In this document: piece by piece, positions 25,384 to 33,463 of the stretch
How the letters are laid out: every line of letters starts with the position of its first letter
Position numbering within the stretch: position 1 is the stretch's first letter
Origin: RBG-13-68-16 sp050018455
GTDB lineage: Bacteria; Acidobacteriota; Thermoanaerobaculia; Thermoanaerobaculales; Thermoanaerobaculaceae
DNA length: 64,000 bases
Assembly (NCBI GenBank): GCA_050018455.1
Contig: JBEKAA010000025.1
Location: 12,907-76,906, forward strand
Direction of reading: 5' to 3'
Notes under the pieces: model-generated
Databases searched by the model: none
What the model was told of the DNA's origin: nothing
The model's input: only the letters and a program-made list of their open reading frames with translations
Position numbers and translations under genes: made by a program

Positions 25384-26637
25384 ATGGCGCGGCATCTCAA
25401 GGTGGCGCTCGGAGCCGACCACGGCGGCTACGAGCTCAAACAGCAGCTCATCGAACATCTTAGAAGCCTCGGGCACACTGTCCAGGACTGCGGAACTCAC
25501 GGCAAGGACCCGGTCGACTATCCGACCTTCGCAGAGGCGGTGGCCAAGCTCGTTGCGGCGGGTGCGGCCGATTTCGGGGTCGTGGTCGACGGAGCCGGGA
25601 TCGGCTCGGCGATGGCCGCCAACAAGGTCCCGGGCGTGCTCGCGGCCGCCTGCTACAGCGAGGCGCTTGCGCGCAACGCGCGCGAGCACAACGATGCGAA
25701 CGTGCTCACACTCGGCGCGGCTCACGTCGACGCCGCGGCCGCGGGAAGGATCCTCGACGCTTTCCTCTCGACCGAGTGCACCCTCGAGCGGCATCGCTCG
25801 CGAGTCCGGCTGATCCGGGAAATCGAGACCGAGGCTCTCAGGGGCGGCGGAGCACCCGGCGACCTCGCCGCCGACGACATCACCCGAATCACCGAAAGGG
25901 TGAAGGAGTTGCTGGGCGCCGCGGGAGGAGATGCCGCTCAGCCCGTGCCGGTGCCGCCCGAGCAGCTCGCGAAGCTCATCGACCACACGCTTCTGAAGCC
26001 CGAGGCGACGAGCGCGGACATCCAGAAACTGTGCGACGAGGCGAGGCGCTACTCGTTCTTCTCGGTCTGCGTGAACCCCTCGTACGTACGCGATGCCAAG
26101 ACGCTGCTCCGTGGGTCTCCCGTCAAGGTCTGCTGCGTCGTCGGCTTCCCCCTCGGAGCACAACCGCCCGAGATCAAGACCCTGGAGGCACGCCGCGCCA
26201 TCCGCGAGGGTGCCCAGGAAATCGACATGGTGATCAACATCGGCGCCCTCAAGAGCGGCGACGACGATCTGGTCCGCCGCGACATCCGGGGCGTGGTCGA
26301 GGCGTCCAAGGAGGGCCGCGCCGCCTGCAAGGTCATCCTCGAGACCGCGCTCCTCTCCGACGAGGAGAAGGTTCGCGGCTGCGAGCTCTCGATGAAGGCG
26401 GGCGCCGACTTCGTCAAGACATCGACGGGGTTCTCGAGCGGCGGAGCGACCGTGGAAGACGTCGGGCTGATGGCCCGAACCGTGTCGCCGAAGAAACTCG
26501 GCGTCAAGGCGTCGGGCGGGATCCGCACGTACGCGGATGTCGTGCGGATGATCCAGGCCGGTGCCACCCGCGTGGGGTGCAGCAGCAGCGTGAAGATCAT
26601 CGAGGAGGCGCGGGAGCTCGCCGCGCGGAAGGGATAG
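25384..26637 (+). CDS. Fusion of RpiB-type sugar-phosphate isomerase and deoxyribose-phosphate aldolase
   Basis: A 417-residue bifunctional-looking enzyme at the head of a microcompartment locus. Residues 1-150 are an RpiB/LacAB isomerase domain (ALGADHGGYELK, AANKVPGVLAA, AREHNDANVLTLGA with H102). The usual catalytic Cys of the CGTG motif is Asp (VVDGAGIGSAM, D69). Residues 195-417 are a complete class I DeoC aldolase: IDHTLLKPEAT, VCVNPSYV, CCVVGFPLG, EIDMVINIGALK, and the Schiff-base lysine K345 in DFVKTSTGF. DeoC splits deoxyribose 5-phosphate into acetaldehyde and glyceraldehyde 3-phosphate. The linker (DDITRITERVKELLGAA) is an amphipathic helix resembling an encapsulation peptide. ATG 25384 or 25369 could be the start; neither has a strong ribosome binding site. 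Confidence 0.9.
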   Translation: MARHLKVALGADHGGYELKQQLIEHLRSLGHTVQDCGTHGKDPVDYPTFAEAVAKLVAAGAADFGVVVDGAGIGSAMAANKVPGVLAAACYSEALARNAREHNDANVLTLGAAHVDAAAAGRILDAFLSTECTLERHRSRVRLIREIETEALRGGGAPGDLAADDITRITERVKELLGAAGGDAAQPVPVPPEQLAKLIDHTLLKPEATSADIQKLCDEARRYSFFSVCVNPSYVRDAKTLLRGSPVKVCCVVGFPLGAQPPEIKTLEARRAIREGAQEIDMVINIGALKSGDDDLVRRDIRGVVEASKEGRAACKVILETALLSDEEKVRGCELSMKAGADFVKTSTGFSSGGATVEDVGLMARTVSPKKLGVKASGGIRTYADVVRMIQAGATRVGCSSSVKIIEEARELAARKG

Positions 26638-26641
26638 CCGG

Positions 26642-27274
26642 ATGGCGGAGCTTCGTTGCTACGTTTTCCTCGACAGCCTCCAGCCGCAGTTCGCCTCGTT
26701 CCTCGGCACCGTGGCGCAGGGCTTCCTCCCCACGCCCGGACAGGCCTCTCTCTTCGTCGAGATAGCGCCCGGGATGGACATCATGCGCGTGACCGACGTC
26801 GCGCTGAAGGCGACCGACGTGAGGCCCGGCATGCTGATCATCGAGCGCCTGTACGGCATGCTGGAGATCCACTCCGACTCGCAGGCCGATGTCCGACAGG
26901 CCGGACTCGCGATCCTGGAGTCCCTCGGCCTCAAGGAGGAGGATCGCGTCAGGCCGCAGCTCGTCTCGAGCCAGGTGATCCGCAACGTCTCGCCGTATCA
27001 CACGCAGCTCATCAACCGCACGCGGCACGGCGACATGATTCTGCCCGGGCACACCCTCTACGTGCTCGAGGTGGCGCCCGCCGGGTACGCCGCAATTGCA
27101 GCCAATGAGGCCGAGAAGGCGGCCAACATCAACGTCCTCGAGGTGCGCGCGTTCGGAAGCTTCGGCCGCGTGTACCTAGGTGGCGAGGAACGGGACATCG
27201 ACGTCGGCTACCGCGCGGCCGAGCAGGCCATCGCGGACATCAAGGGACGCGAGGTGAAAATCGGCGGCGCATAG
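26642..27274 (+). CDS. Microcompartment shell protein, tandem-domain BMC-T
   Basis: A 210-residue trimeric shell protein made of two BMC domains: LRCYVFLDSLQPQFASFLG to IHSDSQADVRQAGLAILESLG, and SSQVIRNVSPYHTQLINRTRHGDMILPGHTLYVLEVAPAGYAAIAANEAEKA to FGRVYLGGEERDIDVGYRAAEQAI. Trimers take the place of a BMC-H hexamer in the facets, often with a larger pore. It starts 4 nt after the aldolase stop, so expression is coupled to the core enzyme. It differs clearly from the other BMC-T at 29446-30066, so the shell has two pore types. Confidence 0.9.
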   Translation: MAELRCYVFLDSLQPQFASFLGTVAQGFLPTPGQASLFVEIAPGMDIMRVTDVALKATDVRPGMLIIERLYGMLEIHSDSQADVRQAGLAILESLGLKEEDRVRPQLVSSQVIRNVSPYHTQLINRTRHGDMILPGHTLYVLEVAPAGYAAIAANEAEKAANINVLEVRAFGSFGRVYLGGEERDIDVGYRAAEQAIADIKGREVKIGGA

Positions 27275-27328
27275 TCGCCGCGCGCGGACGGTTCCAACCG
27301 CGAGTACGCGGAAGAGGGAGGTAGTGAC

Positions 27329-27631
27329 ATGACGGAAGCGTTGGGCATGATCGAGACGAGGTCCTTTCCGGCCGTGGTGGAGGCCGCTGACGCCGCGGTC
27401 AAGGCCGCGAAGGTCGAGCTGGTCTCGTACGAGAAGACCGGCGGCGGCTACGTGTCGGTCATCGTGCGGGGCGATGTCGCGGCGGTGAAGGCGGCGTGCG
27501 ACGCCGGTCAGGTTGCCGCGGGCCGCGTCGGCGAGGTGGTGGCCGTCCACGTGATCGCTCGCCCGCACGTGAATGTGGACGTGGTGATGCCGCTGGGCCG
27601 TCAAGCCTCGGCCAAGGCCGCGAAGAAGTAG
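27329..27631 (+). CDS. Microcompartment shell protein, BMC-H hexamer
   Basis: A 100-residue canonical BMC-domain protein: ALGMIETRSFPAVVEAADAAVKAAKVELVSYEKTGGGYVSVIVRGDVAAVKAACDAG. A short tail rich in Ala/Lys follows (RQASAKAAKK). The pore loop is TGGGY. Such hexamers form the bulk of the shell facets. It is the only single-domain BMC-H of the locus. AGGGAGG lies 7-8 nt before the ATG, a strong ribosome binding site that fits high expression. Confidence 0.95.
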   Translation: MTEALGMIETRSFPAVVEAADAAVKAAKVELVSYEKTGGGYVSVIVRGDVAAVKAACDAGQVAAGRVGEVVAVHVIARPHVNVDVVMPLGRQASAKAAKK

Positions 27632-27690
27632 CGGCTCGCCCCCGGCGGACCGTCCGGAGGCCCGGGGGCGGGGCGCGGAGACGCACACCC

Positions 27691-27978
27691 ATGCAGCTCG
27701 CCAAGGTCGTTGGAACCGTGGTGGCCAGCCAGAAGGAGACCAGCCTCGAGGGGCTCAAGCTGCTCCTCGTCCGCGCCGTCGACGAGGCGGGCCGCGAGAG
27801 CGGGGCGTTCCTCGTCGCGGCTGACGCCGTGGGCGCGGGCCCCGAGGAGATGGTCCTGATCGCTTCCGGGAGCTCCGCGCGCCAGACCCGCGCCACCGAC
27901 AAGCGGCCGGTGGACGCGGTCGTGATGGCGATCGTGGACTCGTGGAGCGTGGAAGGGGTCGTGAAGTACAAGAAATGA
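27691..27978 (+). CDS. Microcompartment vertex protein, BMC-P (EutN/CcmL type), first copy
   Basis: A 95-residue EutN/CcmL-type protein that forms the pentameric caps of the shell. MQLAKVVGTVVASQKETSLEGLKLLLVRAVD opens the OB-like beta-barrel. LVAADAVGAGPEEMVLIASGSSARQT and PVDAVVMAIVDSW are the conserved core blocks. It lies 59 nt after the BMC-H gene, on the same strand. Two more BMC-P genes end the locus, a multiplicity known from other metabolosome loci. Confidence 0.93.
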   Translation: MQLAKVVGTVVASQKETSLEGLKLLLVRAVDEAGRESGAFLVAADAVGAGPEEMVLIASGSSARQTRATDKRPVDAVVMAIVDSWSVEGVVKYKK

Positions 27979-28012
27979 GAAACCAGGGCGGTCTGGCAGG
28001 GGCGGGGCGAGC

Positions 28013-29449
28013 ATGACCAGGTTGACCGACCAGGACGTCGAGGCGATCGCACGCCGCATCGCGGCGGACATCGAGCCCCGCGCCCGCGCGAGGCCTGACC
28101 CTGGCGGCGTCCCTCCCGGCCCGGGACTCGGGATCTTCACGACGGTGGACGACGCCATACGGGCGGCCAGTGTTGCCCAACCGATCTTCGTCGCACTCCC
28201 CCTCGAGTTGCGAGCCAAGATCATCGCCGCGATCCGGACCACGATGCTGGAGAACTGCGAGGCCCTGGCGCGCTCCGCGTGGGAGGAAACCGGCCTCGGC
28301 CGCGTCGAGGACAAGGGGGTCAAGAACCGCCTGGTGACCGAGAAGACCCCGGGGCTCGAAGACCTCCGTCCCGCCACGGTTACGGGCGACCATGGGCTCA
28401 CCCTCACGGAGCCCGCACCGTTCGGGGTGATCGGCGCGATCACACCCGTCACCAACCCCACCTCCACGATCATCTGCAACGCTATCGGCATGCTCGCCGC
28501 CGGAAATTCGGTGGTCTTCAACGCCCACCCCGGCGCCAAGGCATGCTCGATGCGGACGGTGGTGCTCCTGAACCAGGCCATCACGGAGGCTGGCGGTCCG
28601 CCCAACGTGGTTGCCTGCCTCGCGAACCCGACCATCGCGACCGCGCAGGAGATCATGCGCCACCCGGCCGTGCGTCTCCTCGTGGTCACGGGCGGCGGCG
28701 CCGTCGTCAAGGCGGCGATGGCGTCCGGCAAGCGCGCCATCTGTGCCGGGCCCGGCAACCCGCCGGTAGTGGTGGACGAGACCGCCGACATCGGCAAGGC
28801 AGGCCGCGACATCGTGCTCGGCGCCTCGACGGACAACAACATAATCTGCACCGACGAGAAAGAGACGCTGTGCGTCGACATGGTCGCAGACGGGCTGCTC
28901 AATGCGATGACGCGCAGCGGCGCCGTCCTGATCGAGCGGCACCGCCTCCCTGCTCTCGAGAAGGTCGTCTTCGCGAAGACGCACGGGCCGCGGCAGCAGG
29001 CCGAGATCAACCGCGACCTCGTGGGCAAGAACGCCGGCGTCATCCTCGCGAAGGTCGGAATGACGGTGCCGGACTCGATCAGGCTCGGGGTCGTCGAGGT
29101 GGACGAGAACCACCCCCTGCTGTGGACGGAGCAGATGATGCCCATCATGCCCTTCTGCCGTGTCCCCAACGCGGACTACGCCATCGACCTTGCAGTCAAG
29201 GTGGAGGGCGGCAACCGCCACACCGCGGTGATGCACTCCAAGAACCTCGACAACCTCTCGCGCATGGCCAAGGAGTGCAACTGCAGCATCTTCGTGAAGA
29301 ACGGCCGTTCCCAGGCGGGCCTCGGTCTCGACGGCGAAGGCCACTGCTCGTTCACCATCGCGAGCCCGACCGGCGAGGGGATGACCGGCCCGCGGTCGTT
29401 CTCGCGGTTCCGCCGGTGCGTGCTGGTGGATCACTTCAGGATCACATGA
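28013..29449 (+). CDS. Microcompartment aldehyde dehydrogenase (CoA-acylating type)
   Basis: A 478-residue aldehyde dehydrogenase of the PduP/EutE class, expected to oxidise acetaldehyde to acetyl-CoA with NAD+ and CoA. PFGVIGAITPVTNPTSTIICNAIGMLAAGNSVVFNAHPGA is the cofactor-binding region. The nucleophile is C279 in STDNNIICTDEKE. VTGGGAVVKAAMASGKRAICAGPGNPPVVVD is also family-typical. The first 20 residues (LTDQDVEAIARRIAADI) form an amphipathic helix followed by a Pro/Gly-rich linker, as in encapsulation peptides. No phosphotransacylase or alcohol dehydrogenase is encoded nearby. It is followed by an overlapping BMC-T gene. Confidence 0.93.
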   Translation: MTRLTDQDVEAIARRIAADIEPRARARPDPGGVPPGPGLGIFTTVDDAIRAASVAQPIFVALPLELRAKIIAAIRTTMLENCEALARSAWEETGLGRVEDKGVKNRLVTEKTPGLEDLRPATVTGDHGLTLTEPAPFGVIGAITPVTNPTSTIICNAIGMLAAGNSVVFNAHPGAKACSMRTVVLLNQAITEAGGPPNVVACLANPTIATAQEIMRHPAVRLLVVTGGGAVVKAAMASGKRAICAGPGNPPVVVDETADIGKAGRDIVLGASTDNNIICTDEKETLCVDMVADGLLNAMTRSGAVLIERHRLPALEKVVFAKTHGPRQQAEINRDLVGKNAGVILAKVGMTVPDSIRLGVVEVDENHPLLWTEQMMPIMPFCRVPNADYAIDLAVKVEGGNRHTAVMHSKNLDNLSRMAKECNCSIFVKNGRSQAGLGLDGEGHCSFTIASPTGEGMTGPRSFSRFRRCVLVDHFRIT

Positions 29450-30066
29450 TGAAAAGGCACCCCGCCATCGCCGTGCTCGAGTTCAGAGACATCGCCGTCG
29501 GGGTCGTCGCGACCGACGCCCTTCTCAAGCGCTCCCCCATCGCTTTCGTGAAGTGCGGCACGATCAGCCGAGGCCGCTTCCTGACCCTGATCGGCGGCAC
29601 TACCGCGTCGGTCGAGGAAGCCGTCTCCGAGGGGCTCGCCCAGGGCGACGACAGCGTGCTCGACCACGTCATGCTCGCGGATGTCCACCCTCAGCTCTAC
29701 GAGGGGATCCTCGGCCATCGCAGGACCGTCGGCCCGGGTTCCATCGCGATCATCGAGACCGGCACGGTGTCTTCCAACGTCCGCGCCGCCGAGCTGGCGC
29801 TCAAAGGGACCACGGTGGACCTCGTCGAGATCCGCCTCGCCGACACCGGGCTCTCCGGCAAGGGGCTCTCGATCTTCGAGGGCGAGCTGCACGACGTCGA
29901 GGCGGCCGTCGAGATCGCGGTCGGGTTCCTCGAACGCAGCGGCGTGCAGGTCGGGTTCAAGATCATCTCCGCCCCGCACGAGGCGCTGGCGCGGCAGGTG
30001 GGGGGCAGCACCTATTTCGGCTCGGCGTCGCTGCTGGAGCTCGACGGCGAAGAGGGCGAGACCTGA
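29446..30066 (+). CDS. Microcompartment shell protein, second BMC-T
   Basis: A 206-residue tandem BMC-domain protein. The first domain is AIAVLEFRDIAVGVVATDALLKRSPIAFVKCGTISRGRFLTLIGGTTASVEEAVSEGL. The second starts at SIAIIETGTVSSNVRAAELALKGTTVDLVEIRLADTGLSGKGLSIFEGELHDVEAAVEIAVGF. The arrangement resembles BMC-T proteins whose trimers have a large central pore. The ATG overlaps the dehydrogenase stop as ATGA; a second in-frame ATG follows immediately. Its stop overlaps the next BMC-P start by one base. Confidence 0.9.
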   Translation: MMKRHPAIAVLEFRDIAVGVVATDALLKRSPIAFVKCGTISRGRFLTLIGGTTASVEEAVSEGLAQGDDSVLDHVMLADVHPQLYEGILGHRRTVGPGSIAIIETGTVSSNVRAAELALKGTTVDLVEIRLADTGLSGKGLSIFEGELHDVEAAVEIAVGFLERSGVQVGFKIISAPHEALARQVGGSTYFGSASLLELDGEEGET

Positions 30067-30353
30067 TGCTCCTGGGCCGGGTTGTCGGCGCGATGGTGCC
30101 GTGTGTCATCTGCGAAGGGCTCGAAGGCACCCCCATGCTGGTGGTGCAGCCGCTCGACATGGCGGGGAGCCCCACGGGGCGCACCCTGGTGGCCGCAGAC
30201 TCCACCCGGATGGCCGGGCCCGGCGAGCTGGTGTACTACGAGGGCGGCCGCGAGGCGGCCCTCGCCCTCGACCCCGCGTTCGTCCCGGTGGATCATGCCA
30301 TCGTGGGGATCGTCGACGAGCTGCACCTCCCCGAGCGGGAGGCGGCGCCATGA
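30066..30353 (+). CDS. Microcompartment vertex protein, BMC-P, second copy
   Basis: A 95-residue EutN/CcmL-type pentamer protein: MLLGRVVGAMVPCVICEGLEGTPMLVVQPLD, then LVAADSTRMAGPGELVYYEGGREAAL and PVDHAIVGIVDELHL. Its ATG shares one base with the BMC-T stop (TGATG), and its stop overlaps the third BMC-P as ATGA. It is diverged from the other two copies in the loop between strands (residues 17-25), so the three vertex proteins are probably not interchangeable. Confidence 0.92.
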   Translation: MLLGRVVGAMVPCVICEGLEGTPMLVVQPLDMAGSPTGRTLVAADSTRMAGPGELVYYEGGREAALALDPAFVPVDHAIVGIVDELHLPEREAAP

Positions 30354-30631
30354 TTCTCGGCCGTGTCGCGGGAGCGATCCACTCCACCATCAACCACCCC
30401 TTCTACGACGCCAAGAAGCTGCTGGTGGTGGAGAAGACCGACCCGGAAGGCCTCCCTACCGGAGACTACCTGATCGCGGTGGACGTCGTGGGCGCGGGCG
30501 TCGGCGAGCGCGTCCTGGTGCTCGACGAGGGAAACGGCGCCCGACAGGTCCTTTCGTCGAGCGACGGGCCCGTCCGCTCGGTGGTGGTCGGGATCATCGA
30601 CCACGTCGATCTCACCCGCCAGGCAAGCTGA
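30350..30631 (+). CDS. Microcompartment vertex protein, BMC-P, third copy
   Basis: A 93-residue EutN/CcmL-type protein: MILGRVAGAIHSTINHPFYDAKKLLVVEKTD, then YLIAVDVVGAGVGERVLVLDEGNGARQVL and PVRSVVVGIIDHVDL. The INHPFYDAKKLLVVE strand is typical of many BMC-P proteins. It is the last gene of the locus. Its final 20 bases overlap the 3' end of the convergent gene on the minus strand, and no separate terminator is visible. Confidence 0.93.
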   Translation: MILGRVAGAIHSTINHPFYDAKKLLVVEKTDPEGLPTGDYLIAVDVVGAGVGERVLVLDEGNGARQVLSSSDGPVRSVVVGIIDHVDLTRQAS

Positions 30632-31100
30632 GAAGGACTCGCAGGAACGCCAACGCCTGGTCGTGGATCCCGGGGGCCTCGCTCTCGCGCGGCCCCGCCA
30701 CGTTGAGGGTTCGGACCTCTTCGTGACCGATCCATTCCACGACCTCGGACACCAAGGGCCGCCCGTCGAGATCGAGCACGAAGAATGGCTTGCCGCCGCG
30801 GCGCGCCAGGCTGACGGTGAGCGCCGTACCGCCCTTCGGCACGCCTCTGGTCACGATGAGGGTGCCGTCGGAGTCCCGCACGTTCCACGCGGTCCGTTGG
30901 GGATACGAGCTCGTGGGGGCCTCCTGAACGGGGTAGTGGTGCGGAATCGGTCCGCCTTCGGCCCTCCGTCCCCGCGGGCACCATCCGCCGCAGGGGATGC
31001 CGAGCGACATCGCCGCGTCGAGCGCGGCCCTGTCCACGCCCGTCTGACCGCCGGAAACCAGGCGACGCACCACCGCGTGGCTTCCGGACCTATCGCTCAC
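30612..31100 (-). CDS. Putative molybdenum-carrier (Rossmann-like) family protein
   Basis: A 162-residue protein. VSGGQTGVDRAALDAAMSLGIPCGGWCPRGRRAEGG, TAWNVRDSDGTLIVTRGVPKGGTALTVSLA and GKPFFVLDLD follow the conserved pattern of the putative molybdenum-carrier family, a Rossmann fold related to DprA/lysine-decarboxylase-like nucleotide-binding proteins. A longer frame begins at 31247, but GTG 31100 has a GAGGGGG ribosome binding site and matches where the domain begins. The family's cofactor role is poorly established, so function is uncertain. It overlaps the third BMC-P gene tail to tail by 20 nt. Confidence 0.75.
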   Translation of the reverse strand: MSDRSGSHAVVRRLVSGGQTGVDRAALDAAMSLGIPCGGWCPRGRRAEGGPIPHHYPVQEAPTSSYPQRTAWNVRDSDGTLIVTRGVPKGGTALTVSLARRGGKPFFVLDLDGRPLVSEVVEWIGHEEVRTLNVAGPRESEAPGIHDQALAFLRVLLSLPGG

Positions 31101-31249
31101 GGCAGCCCCCTCCCTCCACCACCCACGGGCCGCAGCCGGGGGCCCCGTCCAACCGGACACCGGGCGGGTCAAGATTCCATCCCGGTCGCGATACACTTCT
31201 CGGAGATGCCACCCGGAAACCTTGCCCGACACGGTGCGTACCGTCAAGT

Positions 31250-32047
31250 GTGAGCGACGTCGGCCACAGCTTCGCGTACCCCTTCCGCCACCCCGCCTGG
31301 GTGGGGCGGACGCTGGTAGGTGCGGCGCTGGAGGTCGTGCCGCTGGTGCTGCTGCTCCCGACCGTCCTCAGCCTCGTCCGACACCGTCACGTCTTCGCCT
31401 GGCCCGCCGTTCTGCTCATGCCCGTCGCGGCCGCACTCGGCCTCGCGGGCCGCTTCATCGTCTTCGGCTATCTGGGCCGAGCGGCGCGTGGGGTTCTCGA
31501 AGGAAGCTCGACCGGCCTTCCCGCGTGGGACCGAATGGGGGACGACCTGCTGGAAGGGCTCAAGCTGTGGCTCGTCGCGATCGCGCTGTGGCTGCCGGCG
31601 GTAGCGGTGACGGCGGGGCTCGCGCTCCTCGTCATGGCGCTCACTTCACCCGCCCTCGCCTGGCTGCCGGTGATCCTCGTCGGACCGCCGGCGGCGCTGC
31701 TCACCTTGGCGTACGTGCCCGCCGGGCTCCTGGCCATGGTCTCCGAGGGCACGCCTGGCGCGGCCTTCAGCTTCGACCGCGTGACGGTCACCGTGGGGAG
31801 GGCGTTCGGGCCCTACGCGCTGGCATTCCTGGTGGCGCTCGGCGCCGAGATCTTCGCCCAGCTCGGACTGGTGCTCTGTTGCGTCGGAATCTTCGCGACC
31901 AGGTTCATCGCCCACTGCGTGACGGTGCATGCCTTCGCGACCGCCTACGGCCAGGGGATCCAGGGAGCGACCTCCGTCTCGCTGCCCGAGGGCCAACCCG
32001 CGACGCGTACCCCGGACGGGTTACCGCCCCCCACGGTTTCGACCTGA
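31250..32047 (+). CDS. DUF4013-like multi-pass membrane protein
   Basis: A 265-residue membrane protein starting at GTG. HSFAYPFRHPAWVGRTLVGAALEVVPLVLLLPTVLS opens the first of about five or six hydrophobic segments. The middle includes LPAWDRMGDDLLEGLKLWLVAIALWLPAVAV, a pattern typical of DUF4013 proteins. A later segment is ALAFLVALGAEIFAQLGLVLCCVGIFATRFIAHCVTVHAFATAYGQG. The family has no assigned activity. It is divergent from the molybdenum-carrier-like gene and convergent with hisS. Bases 32048-32182 hold nothing I recognise. Confidence 0.7.
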   Translation: MSDVGHSFAYPFRHPAWVGRTLVGAALEVVPLVLLLPTVLSLVRHRHVFAWPAVLLMPVAAALGLAGRFIVFGYLGRAARGVLEGSSTGLPAWDRMGDDLLEGLKLWLVAIALWLPAVAVTAGLALLVMALTSPALAWLPVILVGPPAALLTLAYVPAGLLAMVSEGTPGAAFSFDRVTVTVGRAFGPYALAFLVALGAEIFAQLGLVLCCVGIFATRFIAHCVTVHAFATAYGQGIQGATSVSLPEGQPATRTPDGLPPPTVST

Positions 32048-32182
32048 CCGGGGGCTTCGACCCGGCGGCTGCCGCACCGCCGACCCGGCGCGAGGTCGGT
32101 TTCCTTCATCCGCTCCTCGATGCCGCGCGATCCTGCAAACGCCGTCGTGGCGCGCCGGCCCGAACGCGTGGTTCGCTCCAGG

Positions 32183-33463
32183 CTACTTGGCGCTTGGGGC
32201 ACCGCTCACTGTCGGCAGCACCCGCCACCAGGACGGCAGATCGGCAAACGGCACCGCCGTCTGGCTGCCCGCCGCGAGGTCCCGCACCGTGACGGTCTCC
32301 GTCTTCAGCTCGTCATCACCCAGCATCGCCACGGCGCGAAAGCCGTCCCGGTCGGCCTTCTTGAGGGCCGCTTTGAGCGAGCGGCCCGTGATCTCCATCT
32401 CCACCGGAACCCCTCCCCGAACCCAGCCTCGCACCAGCTCGAGCACCCGGCTCTCCGCGACGGGCCCCAGCGGCACCACATACAGCGCGGCTCGCGCCAG
32501 GACGGCATCTCTGAACCGTCCAGGCAGCGCCTCGACGAGACGGTCTTCCCCGATCGCGAACCCGACGCCGGGCACCGCTGGCCCGCCGAGGTCGGCGATC
32601 AGGCGGTCGTAGCGGCCGCCGCCGCATAGCACCGTGTTCGCTCCGAGCTGGGGGGACACCACCTCGAAGACCGTGCGCAGATAGTAGTCCAACCCCCGCA
32701 CGAGCCGCCGGTTGCGGACGAAGGGGATGCCGAGCGCTTGCAGGTGGGCTTCCACACCGGCCACGTGCCGGCGCGAGGAATCGCCGGCCACCTCGTCCAC
32801 CCCCGGAGCATCGGCGGCGATCACCTGGCAGGCGGGGACCTTGCAGTCGAGGATCCTGAGCGGGTTCTCCTCCAGCCGACGCTGGCAGTCCGAGCAGAGT
32901 TCGGCCCGGCGGGGCGTCAACGCGGCGCGGATGGCCTCCTGGTAGCGGGCGCGGTCCTCCGGGTCGCCGAGGTTGTTGAGGTGGATCTGGAGGTCAGAAA
33001 ACCCGAGCCGAACGAAGAACTCGTGCATCGCAGCGAGCAACTCGGCGTCGGCGAGCGGCGTGTCGGCGCCGATGATCTCCAGGCCGATCTGCGAGAACTG
33101 CCGGTAGCGGCCGTGCTGCATCCGCTCGTACCGGAACATCGGCCCGATGTAGAACAGGCGCAGGGGCTGACTGCGGTCTCCCAGGCGGTTCTCGATCCAG
33201 GCCCTGGCGACACCCGCGGTCATCTCCGGCCGCAGGGTCAGCGAGCGCCCCTTGCGGTCCGGGAAGGTGTACATCTCCTTGTGAACGATGTCGGTGCCTT
33301 CCCCGACCGACCGCACGAACAGCTCGGTGGCCTCGAAGATGGGCGTGCGGATCTCCTCCCCGCCGAACGAGCCGAACGCCTCGCGGGCGACCGCCTCGAC
33401 GGCCAGCCAGAGGCGGGTTTCAGGCGGAAGCAGGTCACGGGTACCCCGCGGGCGCTGGATCAC
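32183..33463 (-). CDS. hisS: Histidine--tRNA ligase
   Basis: Class II aminoacyl-tRNA synthetase charging tRNA-His in the cytoplasm. The 426-residue protein shows RPRGTRDLLPPE at the start, motif 1 near EEIRTPIFEATELF, motif 2 FYIGPMFRYERMQHGRYRQFSQIGLEIIG, the HisA signature RNRRLVRGLDYYLRTVFEVV, and motif 3 VPGVGFAIGEDRL. A C-terminal anticodon-binding domain (LYVVPLGPVAESRVLELVRGWVRGGVPVEM) follows. Length is normal and nothing is missing. Its ATG overlaps the stop of the upstream carbonic-anhydrase-like gene by 4 nt. Confidence 0.96.
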   Translation of the reverse strand: MIQRPRGTRDLLPPETRLWLAVEAVAREAFGSFGGEEIRTPIFEATELFVRSVGEGTDIVHKEMYTFPDRKGRSLTLRPEMTAGVARAWIENRLGDRSQPLRLFYIGPMFRYERMQHGRYRQFSQIGLEIIGADTPLADAELLAAMHEFFVRLGFSDLQIHLNNLGDPEDRARYQEAIRAALTPRRAELCSDCQRRLEENPLRILDCKVPACQVIAADAPGVDEVAGDSSRRHVAGVEAHLQALGIPFVRNRRLVRGLDYYLRTVFEVVSPQLGANTVLCGGGRYDRLIADLGGPAVPGVGFAIGEDRLVEALPGRFRDAVLARAALYVVPLGPVAESRVLELVRGWVRGGVPVEMEITGRSLKAALKKADRDGFRAVAMLGDDELKTETVTVRDLAAGSQTAVPFADLPSWWRVLPTVSGAPSAK

